Shown in pieces: positions 46,238 through 53,891 of a stretch of 64,000 bases of DNA; position 1 is the stretch's first letter, and every line of letters starts with the position of its first letter. This DNA comes from Shinella kummerowiae (GTDB taxonomy: Bacteria > Pseudomonadota > Alphaproteobacteria > Rhizobiales > Rhizobiaceae), in assembly GCF_009827055.1 (NCBI RefSeq), contig NZ_WUMK01000001.1, positions 434,001 through 498,000 of the forward strand, given 5' to 3'. A program made the translations under genes and the position numbers. A model generated the notes under the pieces. The model was not told the DNA's origin and did no database searches. It worked only from the letters and a program-made list of their open reading frames with translations.

Positions 46238-47776
46238 TTACGGCGTGAGGGCGAAGAAAGCGTCGAACCCCGCCATGGGCGCGGCCTCAACGAAGGCGGC
46301 CAGTGCCTCCGGGCTCGCAAGATCGCGGTCGAGTGCCTCGATTTCGGCAGAAAGCGGCCGGTCCTTGCGATAGAACGGGCTGACCGCCCGTGTGCGCTGA
46401 TAGACGATGGCGGCAACGCCTTCGGGATTGTCGCCGGCAAGGTCGATGGCCTGCGCCGACAGCATGGCTTCGAGCGCCGCCAACTGATGGAGATCCCGCA
46501 CCTGGCTCTCCATGCGCTCGACGATCAGCGGTAGGAAGGTCGCCTCTTCCTCAAGGCCGCCGGCAACCACGATCGACTGCGCCGAGATCGGCACGGCGAG
46601 CGACTGGATGCGCATGTAAAGTTCGACGGCGAGTTTCAGCAGGGGACCAAAACCTGTCGCTGCCTCTCCGGGCGCAACAAGGTTGACCGGAAGGTTGCGA
46701 CGCACGCCGTTCGAAAGCAGCACGCAGCGATTGAGCACATTGCGCGCCAGATGCGCAAAACCCGTCTGCGCAGCCTCGACATAGAGCGTCGTCGACAGCG
46801 GCAAAGAGCCACCGGAGGCCATGACATGATTGTCGATGACGACCGGATTGTCGTCCGACTGCGCCGTCGCCTCGACGATGCGCTCGGCGGCGTTCATCAG
46901 CGTATCGAGGCAGGCGCCGAAGACCTGCGCGGTCATCCGCAGGCTGAGCGGATCGTGGATTGCCGACGGTTTCGGCCAATGGCCGGAGGAGGCCTGCGCC
47001 TCGAACCAGCAGCCGGCCAGCGCCTCGCCATGCGCCGAGAGCCGCGCGGCCACCCGCCACGGGTCCGCCGAGGCGCCAAGCGCCAATGAGGAAAGAAGCC
47101 CGGTCACCATGAGATTGCGGATCGCCTTGGCCGCCTCGCGCACCACATTGGCGGCGGCGGCATGCGAGATGGCATTGACGCTGAGGGCGGCCAGCGCATC
47201 CCGCGGCTGCATGCGATACGGCTTGAGCCCGGCGCGCTTCAGCGCGTCCGCGGCCGGCAGCCGCACGCCGCCAAACCAGGCCTCACCCTCACCGGTCATG
47301 ACCGAGGCGATCTGCCCCATCAGGCCAATATCGGCACAGCCCATCGAGCCATGGCGGCGCACGACGGGCACGACATCCTTTTCGAGAAGACCAAGGAAAG
47401 CACCGATCAGTTCCGGGCTGCAGCCGGAATAGCCGCCGAGCGCCGTGTTGACGCGGATCGCCATCGCCTTGCGCACGATCGGCAGGGCGAAGGGTTCGCC
47501 GGTGCCGAAATGGTGTGCCCTGACGAGGCTGTTGTTGAATTCGACAAGGTCGTCGGCTGTCCAGAGCTTGTCCTTCATCGAGCCGACGCCGGTGTTCGCG
47601 CCGTAGATCGGAAGCCCCGTGGCGAGGCGATCCGTGATGACGAGGCGCGATGCGCCGATGCGCCCCATGCCGATCTCGCAGGCGACCGGGCGGCGCGTGG
47701 CGGCGCCGATCGCCTCCAGCGTTGCGAAGTCGAGCGGTTGACCGGTCAGATAGAGCGTGTCGGCGGAAGCAAGCAT
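46238..47776 (-). CDS. Histidine ammonia-lyase homologue without MIO, probable ergothionase
   Basis: 512 aa from ATG 47776; ATG 47854 is in frame but would add 26 unlike residues. Aromatic amino acid lyase fold: LPIYGANTGVGSMKD, NNSLVRAHHFGTGE, ATAQSDDNPVVID. In HutH the motif GSVGASGDLAPL supplies Ala-Ser-Gly for the MIO cofactor; here it reads GSMGCADIGLMG, so the triad is Cys147-Ala148-Asp149 and MIO cannot form. Ergothionases are lyases of this fold that eliminate trimethylamine from ergothioneine by acid/base catalysis without MIO. First gene of the operon, divergent from the LysR-type gene. Confidence 0.82.
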   Translation of the reverse strand: MLASADTLYLTGQPLDFATLEAIGAATRRPVACEIGMGRIGASRLVITDRLATGLPIYGANTGVGSMKDKLWTADDLVEFNNSLVRAHHFGTGEPFALPIVRKAMAIRVNTALGGYSGCSPELIGAFLGLLEKDVVPVVRRHGSMGCADIGLMGQIASVMTGEGEAWFGGVRLPAADALKRAGLKPYRMQPRDALAALSVNAISHAAAANVVREAAKAIRNLMVTGLLSSLALGASADPWRVAARLSAHGEALAGCWFEAQASSGHWPKPSAIHDPLSLRMTAQVFGACLDTLMNAAERIVEATAQSDDNPVVIDNHVMASGGSLPLSTTLYVEAAQTGFAHLARNVLNRCVLLSNGVRRNLPVNLVAPGEAATGFGPLLKLAVELYMRIQSLAVPISAQSIVVAGGLEEEATFLPLIVERMESQVRDLHQLAALEAMLSAQAIDLAGDNPEGVAAIVYQRTRAVSPFYRKDRPLSAEIEALDRDLASPEALAAFVEAAPMAGFDAFFALTP

Positions 47777-47896
47777 TTTCAAGGAACCTGTTTTCACGGT
47801 GGATGTTATGCGGAACGCGGGCGAAGCGTATATCCCAAAGTCCGTACGGTTCATGCTATAAGCCGAACAGTCGTCGGACGCGGGAAGGAGCCGCCT
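47777..47896. promoter_or_regulatory. Divergent promoter region with LysR-type box candidates
   Basis: CCGTACGG (47842-47849) is a perfect palindrome, immediately followed by GTTC-N12-GAAC (47849-47868), which contains a T-N11-A arrangement. These are suitable binding sites for the adjacent LysR-type regulator, which would drive the ergothioneine operon in one direction and itself in the other. Confidence 0.45.
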
Positions 47897-49060
47897 GTGG
47901 ATCTATCCACGCTTTGCCTTGTGCACAGCATTCTCGAAGAACGCGGCATCCGCAGGGCAGCGGCCGTTGCGGGGCGCCCCGCCTCCAGCGCCAGCGCCGC
48001 CCTCCGCCGCGTCGAGGCCGTTCTCTCCGTGCCGCTCGTGCGGCGGGACGGCCAGACGCTTGTGCCCACCCTCGAGGCTGAAGCCCGCCTGCCCCGCTTT
48101 GCCGACATCGCCCGCGCCGCCGACGCCCTGGCCACCCTCGGCAAAGGTGGACAGGCACGCGCCACCGTTTCGCTCGCCGCCCTCGCCCGCTTCGCGGCGG
48201 TGGCACGAGCCGGCAGCATCAACGCCGCCGCCAAAAGCCTCGGCCTTGGCCAACCGCAACTCACCCGCCAACTCAGCCATCTGGAGGCGGCGATCGGTTG
48301 CAAGATGCTCGACCGTTCGGCGACCGGCATAAGCTGCACGCCCGCCGGCCTCGAGGCCCTGGCTCTCGCCGAACAGATCGGTTCCGCCTGGGAACTGCTC
48401 TTCGCCGCCTCCGCCGAACGCTTCCGCCGCAGCGCCGCCACCTGGCGGCTTGGCACGATCATTCCCTTCGGTCATGAAAGCGAGATCGCCGCCATGCTGG
48501 CGGGCCTCGCGGTCGAGTGGCGCGCTGCGCGGCCCCGCCAGCCGCTCTTCCTCTCTTCCACCACGGCAGACGAACTTGTCTCCGGACTGAAGAACCGCCG
48601 CTTCGACCTGATCCTGCTCGACACGGACCGCTACCCCGCCGAATTCGAAGGCAAATTGATCGGCCGTTCGCAACTCGCACTTGCCGGTCCGCGCACGATG
48701 GAGGCGCCCAAACCGCAAGATTTCCCGGCACTTCTGCGCCGTTACCCGATCGCCGTGCCAAGTCCACGCAGCGGCCTGCGGCAGATGACCGACCGGTTTC
48801 TTGAGGCAACGCTTTCCGCCGCCGAACGCGCGCGCCTGACGCTGGTCGAGGTCGATTCGATCCCGGTCATCATCAATCTCGTGCTGGACCACGGCCATCT
48901 CTCGGTTCTGCCGGAGCATTCCGTCGCCAACATCAACCCGCCGCCAACGCTGCTGCCGCTGGATGCCGCCTACCAGCAATCGCTGAGCCTCGTCTGGCCG
49001 CGCGATGCACTCTCAAGGCAGGCGGCCGAAACGATGTTCGCGCTCCTTCCGAAACCTTAG
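47897..49060 (+). CDS. LysR-type regulator with tandem HTH domains
   Basis: 387 aa from GTG 47897 behind GGAAGGAG, longer than a usual LysR protein (about 300). Residues 2-62 form a first LysR-like HTH (IRRAAAVAGRPASSASAALR, RVEAVLSVPLVRR). Residues 92-152 form a second, more canonical one (INAAAKSLGLGQPQLTRQL, LEAAIGCKMLDRS). An effector-binding domain of about 230 residues follows. Divergent from the ergothionase gene, so it probably senses ergothioneine or an intermediate. Its stop overlaps the stop of the convergent GlxA-type gene (TTAG at 49057-49060). Confidence 0.85.
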   Translation: MDLSTLCLVHSILEERGIRRAAAVAGRPASSASAALRRVEAVLSVPLVRRDGQTLVPTLEAEARLPRFADIARAADALATLGKGGQARATVSLAALARFAAVARAGSINAAAKSLGLGQPQLTRQLSHLEAAIGCKMLDRSATGISCTPAGLEALALAEQIGSAWELLFAASAERFRRSAATWRLGTIIPFGHESEIAAMLAGLAVEWRAARPRQPLFLSSTTADELVSGLKNRRFDLILLDTDRYPAEFEGKLIGRSQLALAGPRTMEAPKPQDFPALLRRYPIAVPSPRSGLRQMTDRFLEATLSAAERARLTLVEVDSIPVIINLVLDHGHLSVLPEHSVANINPPPTLLPLDAAYQQSLSLVWPRDALSRQAAETMFALLPKP

Positions 49061-50052
49061 CCCTTCGCCCCGGCGCGGAGGCGTCGACGGGTTTCGGTCG
49101 GGCTCTCGTGGTAATGCGCACGGTAGCTGCGCGAAAAGGCGGAGGAAGAATTGAAGCCCGTGAGCGCTGCGATATCGGCAAACTCGGCCTTGGTCTCGAT
49201 GACCTTGCGCCGCGCCGCATTGAGGCGCAGCGCCAGATAGTGCTGGTGGGGCGCAACGCCCATCGATTCCTGGAACAGGTCCTGGAGGTGGCGGGCGCTG
49301 ATACCGACGCGTTTGGCCAGCCGCGTCAGCGTCAACGGCGCGTCCACCGTCTCCTCCATCACCCGCACCGCCTGGCTGACGCGCTGGTCGGCGATGCGCA
49401 TGTTGCCGAGCGCCGGCACCTGCAGCAGTCCGCCGGTCCGCTCGTGTTCGTAGATGAACAGCCGCGACACTTCGAGCGCCAGCGAATAGCCCTGCCGGCG
49501 GCGGATGATCTCCAGCATCAGGTCGAGCGTCGGCAAGGAACCGCCGGTGGTGATGCGCTTGCCGTCGATGACGTAGCGCTCGCGCATCACCGCGATCTGC
49601 GGATAGCGGGAGGCGAATTCCTCCATGTCCTCCCAGTGGATCGTCACGGAATGGCCGTTCAAGAGACTGGCCTCGGCAAGCAGCCAGCTTCCCGATTCGA
49701 TGCCGGCCATCATCGTGCGGTGACGCGCCGTCTGCGAAAGCTGGCGCCGCAACAGAGGCGTCGCACTCATCTGCCATTGATAGCTCGAAAGCACGAACAG
49801 CGGCTCTTTCTCCCGCTCAGGCCGGAACAGGCCGTCGACCGGCACCGGAATGCGGCTCCGCGTTTCGACCGGCTGGCCGTCGGGGGAAAAAATCCGCCAG
49901 CGGTAAAGCGCCTGGCCGGAAATGCGGTTGGCAGCGCGCAGGGGCTCGATGACCGAGGCGACGAGGATGAGGTTCGTCTCGGGCAGCACGAGGATATCGA
50001 TGTCGAGGGTATCGGAGGAGGGATCGAGCATGGCGGAAGCATGCGTGTTCAT
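49057..50052 (-). CDS. GlxA/CdhR-type AraC-family regulator
   Basis: 331 aa from ATG 50052; an upstream TTG at 50067 is also in frame. The N-terminal DJ-1/PfpI-like domain (residues about 12-195; DILVLPETNLILVASVIEPLR, GIESGSWLLAEASLLNGHSV) is joined to a C-terminal AraC HTH (VDAPLTLTRLAKRVGISARH, FNSSSAFSRSYRAHYHESPT). This is the architecture of CdhR, the activator of carnitine dehydrogenase genes, and of GbdR. It is divergent from the BKACE gene and almost certainly controls the carnitine operon. Confidence 0.88.
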   Translation of the reverse strand: MNTHASAMLDPSSDTLDIDILVLPETNLILVASVIEPLRAANRISGQALYRWRIFSPDGQPVETRSRIPVPVDGLFRPEREKEPLFVLSSYQWQMSATPLLRRQLSQTARHRTMMAGIESGSWLLAEASLLNGHSVTIHWEDMEEFASRYPQIAVMRERYVIDGKRITTGGSLPTLDLMLEIIRRRQGYSLALEVSRLFIYEHERTGGLLQVPALGNMRIADQRVSQAVRVMEETVDAPLTLTRLAKRVGISARHLQDLFQESMGVAPHQHYLALRLNAARRKVIETKAEFADIAALTGFNSSSAFSRSYRAHYHESPTETRRRLRAGAKG

Positions 50053-50145
50053 CTCTCGAATTGTCAAGAATGGATCCGAAAAGTGAAAGCATTGCGCCTT
50101 CTCTTGGCTCGTAATGGACCCAATGAGAATACTGGGAGAGATCGA
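50053..50145. promoter_or_regulatory. Divergent carnitine-operon promoter region
   Basis: 93 bases between the GlxA-type regulator and the BKACE gene, with TTGGCTCGTAATGGACCCAA near 50104. GGGAGAG serves as ribosome binding site for ATG 50146. Site assignments are tentative. Confidence 0.35.
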
Positions 50146-51057
50146 ATGCCCTTAGCCATGAACCGTGATGTCTTCATCACCTGCGCCGTCACCGGCTCCG
50201 GCGACACCGCCGGCAAATCGCCCCACGTGCCGCGCTCGCCCAAGCAGATCGCTGAATCGGCCATCGATGCCGCCAAGGCCGGCGCCGCTGTCGTGCACTG
50301 CCACGTCCGCGATCCGGAAACAGGCGCGCCGAGCCGCCGCAACGACCTCTACCGCGAAGTGACCGAGCGCATCCGCGATGCCGAGGTGGACGTGGTGCTC
50401 AACCTCACCGCCGGCATGGGCGGCGACATGATCTTCGGTGGCACGGAACAGCCGCTGCCGTTGAACCCCAACGGCACCGACATGGTCGGCGCCACCGAAC
50501 GCGTGTCCCACGTCGCCGAATGCCTGCCGGAAATCTGTACGCTCGATTGCGGCACGATGAATTTTTCGCTCGGCGACTACGTGATGACCAACACGCCGTC
50601 CATGCTGCGCGCAATGGGCAGGATGATGACCGATCTCGGTGTCCGCCCGGAAATCGAGGCCTTCGACACCGGCCACCTCTGGTTCGCCAAGCAGCTCGTC
50701 GAGGAAGGCGTGATCGAGGATCCGGTGCTCATCCAGCTCTGCATGGGCATTCCGTGGGGTGCACCTGATGACCTCAACACCTTCATGGCGATGGTCAACA
50801 ACGTGCCCGCCAACTGGACCTTCTCGGCCTTCTCGATCGGCCGCAACGCCATGGCCTATCCGGCCGCTGCGGTGCTTGCCGGCGGTAACGTTCGCGTCGG
50901 CCTGGAAGACAACCTCTATGTCGGCAAGGGCCAGCTCGCCACCAATGCGCAGCTCGTCGAAAAAGCCGTCAACATCGTCGAAAGCATGGGTGCCCGCATC
51001 ATCGGCCCGGCCGAAGTGCGCGAAAAGCTGAAACTCCAGAAGCGGGCACCGAAATGA
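50146..51057 (+). CDS. BKACE-family dehydrocarnitine cleavage enzyme
   Basis: 303 aa from ATG 50146. Beta-keto acid cleavage enzyme (formerly DUF849): FITCAVTGSG, VVHCHVRDPETGAPSRR with the zinc-binding His-x-His, LNLTAGMGGDMIFG, EAFDTGHLWFAKQLV and VGLEDNLYVGKG. In the carnitine pathway it takes 3-dehydrocarnitine and acetyl-CoA to betainyl-CoA and acetoacetate. The stop overlaps the start of the carnitine dehydrogenase gene (ATGA), fixing the pathway role. Confidence 0.9.
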   Translation: MPLAMNRDVFITCAVTGSGDTAGKSPHVPRSPKQIAESAIDAAKAGAAVVHCHVRDPETGAPSRRNDLYREVTERIRDAEVDVVLNLTAGMGGDMIFGGTEQPLPLNPNGTDMVGATERVSHVAECLPEICTLDCGTMNFSLGDYVMTNTPSMLRAMGRMMTDLGVRPEIEAFDTGHLWFAKQLVEEGVIEDPVLIQLCMGIPWGAPDDLNTFMAMVNNVPANWTFSAFSIGRNAMAYPAAAVLAGGNVRVGLEDNLYVGKGQLATNAQLVEKAVNIVESMGARIIGPAEVREKLKLQKRAPK

Positions 51058-52547
51058 GCCAGATCAACAAGGCAGCCTGCGTCGGCGGCGGTGTCATCGG
51101 CGGCGCCTGGGTGGCGCGCTTTGCGCTCGCCGGCATCGACGTCAACATCTTCGATCCGCACCCGGAAGCCGAGCGCATCATCGGCGAAGTGATGGCCAAT
51201 GCCGAGCGCGCCTATGGCATGCTCACCATGGCGCCGCTGCCACCAAAGGGCAAAGTCACCTTCTGCAAGAGCTTGGAAGACGCCGTCAAAGACGCTGATT
51301 GGATTCAGGAAAGCGTGCCCGAACGCCTGGAACTGAAGCGCGGCGTGCTGACCCAGATCGATGCGGCGGCAAAGCCCGATGCGCTGATCGGCTCGTCCAC
51401 GTCCGGCCTGATGCCGACGGACCTGCAGCGCGACATGAAGCACCCCGAGCGCCTGTTCGTGGCGCATCCCTACAATCCCGTCTACCTGCTGCCGCTCGCC
51501 GAACTCGTCGGCGGCGAGAAGACCAGCAAGGCGACGCTCGAAGCGGCCAAGGCCAAGCTCGCCCCCATCGGCATGAAGGGCGTGATCATCAACAAGGAGA
51601 TCGAGGCCTTCGTTGGTGACCGCCTGCTCGAAGCCGTCTGGCGCGAAGGCCTCTGGCTGATCAAGGACGATATCTGCGACACCGAGACACTCGACGACGT
51701 GATCCGCTATTCGTTCGGCATGCGCTGGGCGCAGATGGGCATGTTCGAGACCTACCGCATCGCCGGTGGCGAAGCCGGCATGCGCCACTTCCTCGCCCAG
51801 TTCGGCCCCTGCCTCTCCTGGCCGTGGACGAAGCTGACCGACGTCGTCGATCTCAACGACGAACTGGTCAACAAGATCGCCGACCAGTCCGACGCCCAGT
51901 CCGGTGCCCGCGGCATCCGCGAGCTGGAACGCATCCGCGACCAGAACCTCGTCGGCATCATGCATGCGCTGAAGGCCGGCGACGACGGCAAGGGCTGGGG
52001 CTCGGGCAAGCTGCTCGCCGAATTCGAGGAACATCTCTGGGCCAAGGCCGGCAAGGCGAAGGTCGAGGTTTCCGCAAACGAGCCGCTGCGCCTCGTCGAC
52101 ACCAAGGTCAACGCCGCCTGGGTCGATTATAACGGCCACATGACCGAGCACCGCTACCTCCAGCTCTTCGGCGACACCTCCGATGCGCTGCTGCGTCTCA
52201 TCGGCGTCGATTTCGCCTATGTCGAGGCCGGGCACAGCTACTACACGGTGGAAACCCACATCCGCCACATCGGCGAAGCCAAGCTCGGCCAGGCACTCTA
52301 CACGACGCTCCAGCTTCTGGCCTCCGACAGCAAGCGGCTGCACTACTTCACCCGCATCCACGATGCGGCGACCGGCGATGTCATCGCGACGGCCGAGCAG
52401 ATGATGCTCCATGTCGACAGCAAGGCCGGCAAGAGCGTGGATGCGCCCGCGGACGTGCTGGCGAAGATCAAGCCGATCGCGGAAGCCCACGCCAAGCTGG
52501 CAACGCCCGAGGGTGCCGGCCGCAGCGTCGGGCAGAAGCACAAGTAA
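51054..52547 (+). CDS. lcdH: L-carnitine dehydrogenase / betainyl-CoA thioesterase fusion
   Basis: 497 aa. The N-terminal 3-hydroxyacyl-CoA-dehydrogenase-type domain has GGGVIGGAWVARFALAG (residues 9-25) for NAD, QESVPERLELKR, AHPYNPVYLLPLAELVGG and the C-terminal dimer helices with FGMRWAQMGMFETYR. From about residue 340 a hotdog thioesterase is fused: VDYNGHMTEHRYLQLFGD, VETHIRHIGEAKLGQAL. This two-domain form is the rhizobial L-carnitine dehydrogenase with betainyl-CoA thioesterase. It oxidises carnitine to 3-dehydrocarnitine and hydrolyses betainyl-CoA to glycine betaine. Confidence 0.92.
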   Translation: MSQINKAACVGGGVIGGAWVARFALAGIDVNIFDPHPEAERIIGEVMANAERAYGMLTMAPLPPKGKVTFCKSLEDAVKDADWIQESVPERLELKRGVLTQIDAAAKPDALIGSSTSGLMPTDLQRDMKHPERLFVAHPYNPVYLLPLAELVGGEKTSKATLEAAKAKLAPIGMKGVIINKEIEAFVGDRLLEAVWREGLWLIKDDICDTETLDDVIRYSFGMRWAQMGMFETYRIAGGEAGMRHFLAQFGPCLSWPWTKLTDVVDLNDELVNKIADQSDAQSGARGIRELERIRDQNLVGIMHALKAGDDGKGWGSGKLLAEFEEHLWAKAGKAKVEVSANEPLRLVDTKVNAAWVDYNGHMTEHRYLQLFGDTSDALLRLIGVDFAYVEAGHSYYTVETHIRHIGEAKLGQALYTTLQLLASDSKRLHYFTRIHDAATGDVIATAEQMMLHVDSKAGKSVDAPADVLAKIKPIAEAHAKLATPEGAGRSVGQKHK

Positions 52548-52560
52548 GGCGCAAGCCTCG

Positions 52561-52678
52561 CCCCCCTCTGCCCTGCCGGGCATCTCCCCCACAAGGGGGG
52601 AGATCGGCTAGGGGCAAGGCGGTGCCACAATTCAATCTCCCCCCTTGTGGGGGAGATGCCCGGCAGGGCAGAGGGGGG
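52561..52678. repeat. RIME-like inverted repeat, copy 4 (44-base perfect arms)
   Basis: Arms 52561-52604 and 52635-52678 are perfect reverse complements (start CCCCCCTCTGCCCTGCCGGG) with a 30-base loop. It separates lcdH from the acyl-CoA dehydrogenase gene within one direction of transcription and could terminate or stabilise the upstream message. Confidence 0.85.
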
Positions 52679-52723
52679 TGTCACACGCACCTCCCGTAAA
52701 AAGAATACTGGGAGGACATTTCA

Positions 52724-53884
52724 ATGAATTTCGCATTGACCGACGAGCAGCAGATGATCGTGGATACGGTCCGCTCCTTCGTCGAAACGGAAATCTATCC
52801 GCACGAAAACGAAGTCGAGCGCACCGGCCATGTGCCGCCGGAACTTGGCCAGGAAATCGCCCGCAAGTGCAAGGACATCGGCTTCTTCGGCTGCAACATG
52901 CCGGAAGAAGTTGGCGGTGCCGGCCTCGACCACACGTCCTTCACCCTCGTCGAGCGCGAACTTGGCCGCGGCTCGATGGCGCTGACCGTATTCTTCGGCC
53001 GCCCCTCCGGCATCCTGATGGCCTGCAACGACGCGCAGCGCGAACAATACCTTCTGCCGGCCGTGCGCGGTGAAAAGTTCGATGCGCTCGCCATGACCGA
53101 ACCGGATGCCGGCTCCGACGTGCGCGGCATGAAATGTTTTGCCCGCAAGGACGGCGACGATTGGGTCGTCAACGGCACCAAGCATTTCATCAGCCACGCG
53201 AACATCGCCGACTTCGTCATCGTCTTCATCGCCACCGGCGAAGAGGACACGCCGCGCGGTAAGAAAAAGCTCATCACCTGCTTCCTTGTCGATCGCGGCA
53301 CACCCGGCTTCGAGATCCGCAACGGTTACGAGTCGGTCTCACACCGCGGCTACAAAAACTGCATTCTCAACTTCGACGAATGCCGCCTGCCCTCCTCGCA
53401 GATCCTCGGCGAAGTCCACAAGGGCTTCGACATCGCCAACGATTGGCTCTATGCGACCCGCATCACCGTCGCCGCGACCTCCGTCGGCCGCGCCCGCCGC
53501 GCCTTCGACTACGCATTGAACTATGCAGCCGAGCGAAAACAGTTCGGCAAGCCGATCGGCGCAAACCAGGGTGTCTCCTTCAAGCTCGCCGACATGATCA
53601 CCGAGATCGACGCCGCCGACCTGTTGACGCTCAACGCCGCGTGGCGACTCGACCAGGGCCTGCCGTCGAACCGCGAAATCGCCTCGGCAAAGGTCTATGC
53701 CACGGAGATGCTCGCCCGCGTCACCGACGAGGCGATCCAGATTTTTGGCGGCATGGGCCTGATGGACGATCTGCCGCTCGCCCGCTTCTGGCGCGATGCC
53801 CGCGTCGAGCGCATCTGGGACGGCACGTCGGAAATCCAGCGGCACATTATCAGCCGCGATCTACTCAGGCCGCTGGGAGCGTAA
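52724..53884 (+). CDS. Acyl-CoA dehydrogenase, probable gamma-butyrobetainyl-CoA dehydrogenase
   Basis: 386 aa from ATG 52724 (TGGGAGGA upstream). FAD acyl-CoA dehydrogenase: LTDEQQMIVDTVRSFVE, AMTEPDAGSDVRGMK, HRGYKNCILNFDECRLP, RKQFGKPIGANQGV and the C-terminal IWDGTSEIQRHII with the region of the catalytic base. With an acyl-CoA synthetase and a CaiD-like hydratase downstream it fits oxidation of gamma-butyrobetainyl-CoA to crotonobetainyl-CoA. The spacing to the next gene is 7 bases. Confidence 0.85.
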   Translation: MNFALTDEQQMIVDTVRSFVETEIYPHENEVERTGHVPPELGQEIARKCKDIGFFGCNMPEEVGGAGLDHTSFTLVERELGRGSMALTVFFGRPSGILMACNDAQREQYLLPAVRGEKFDALAMTEPDAGSDVRGMKCFARKDGDDWVVNGTKHFISHANIADFVIVFIATGEEDTPRGKKKLITCFLVDRGTPGFEIRNGYESVSHRGYKNCILNFDECRLPSSQILGEVHKGFDIANDWLYATRITVAATSVGRARRAFDYALNYAAERKQFGKPIGANQGVSFKLADMITEIDAADLLTLNAAWRLDQGLPSNREIASAKVYATEMLARVTDEAIQIFGGMGLMDDLPLARFWRDARVERIWDGTSEIQRHIISRDLLRPLGA

Positions 53885-53891
53885 TGTCGAC

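Noticed and set aside
40433-47776. Histidine utilisation (hut) operon
   Set aside because: Both HutH-like and HutU-like proteins have lost key active-site residues, HutI and HutG are absent, and DUF917, hydantoinase and carbamoylase genes fit ergothioneine breakdown instead.
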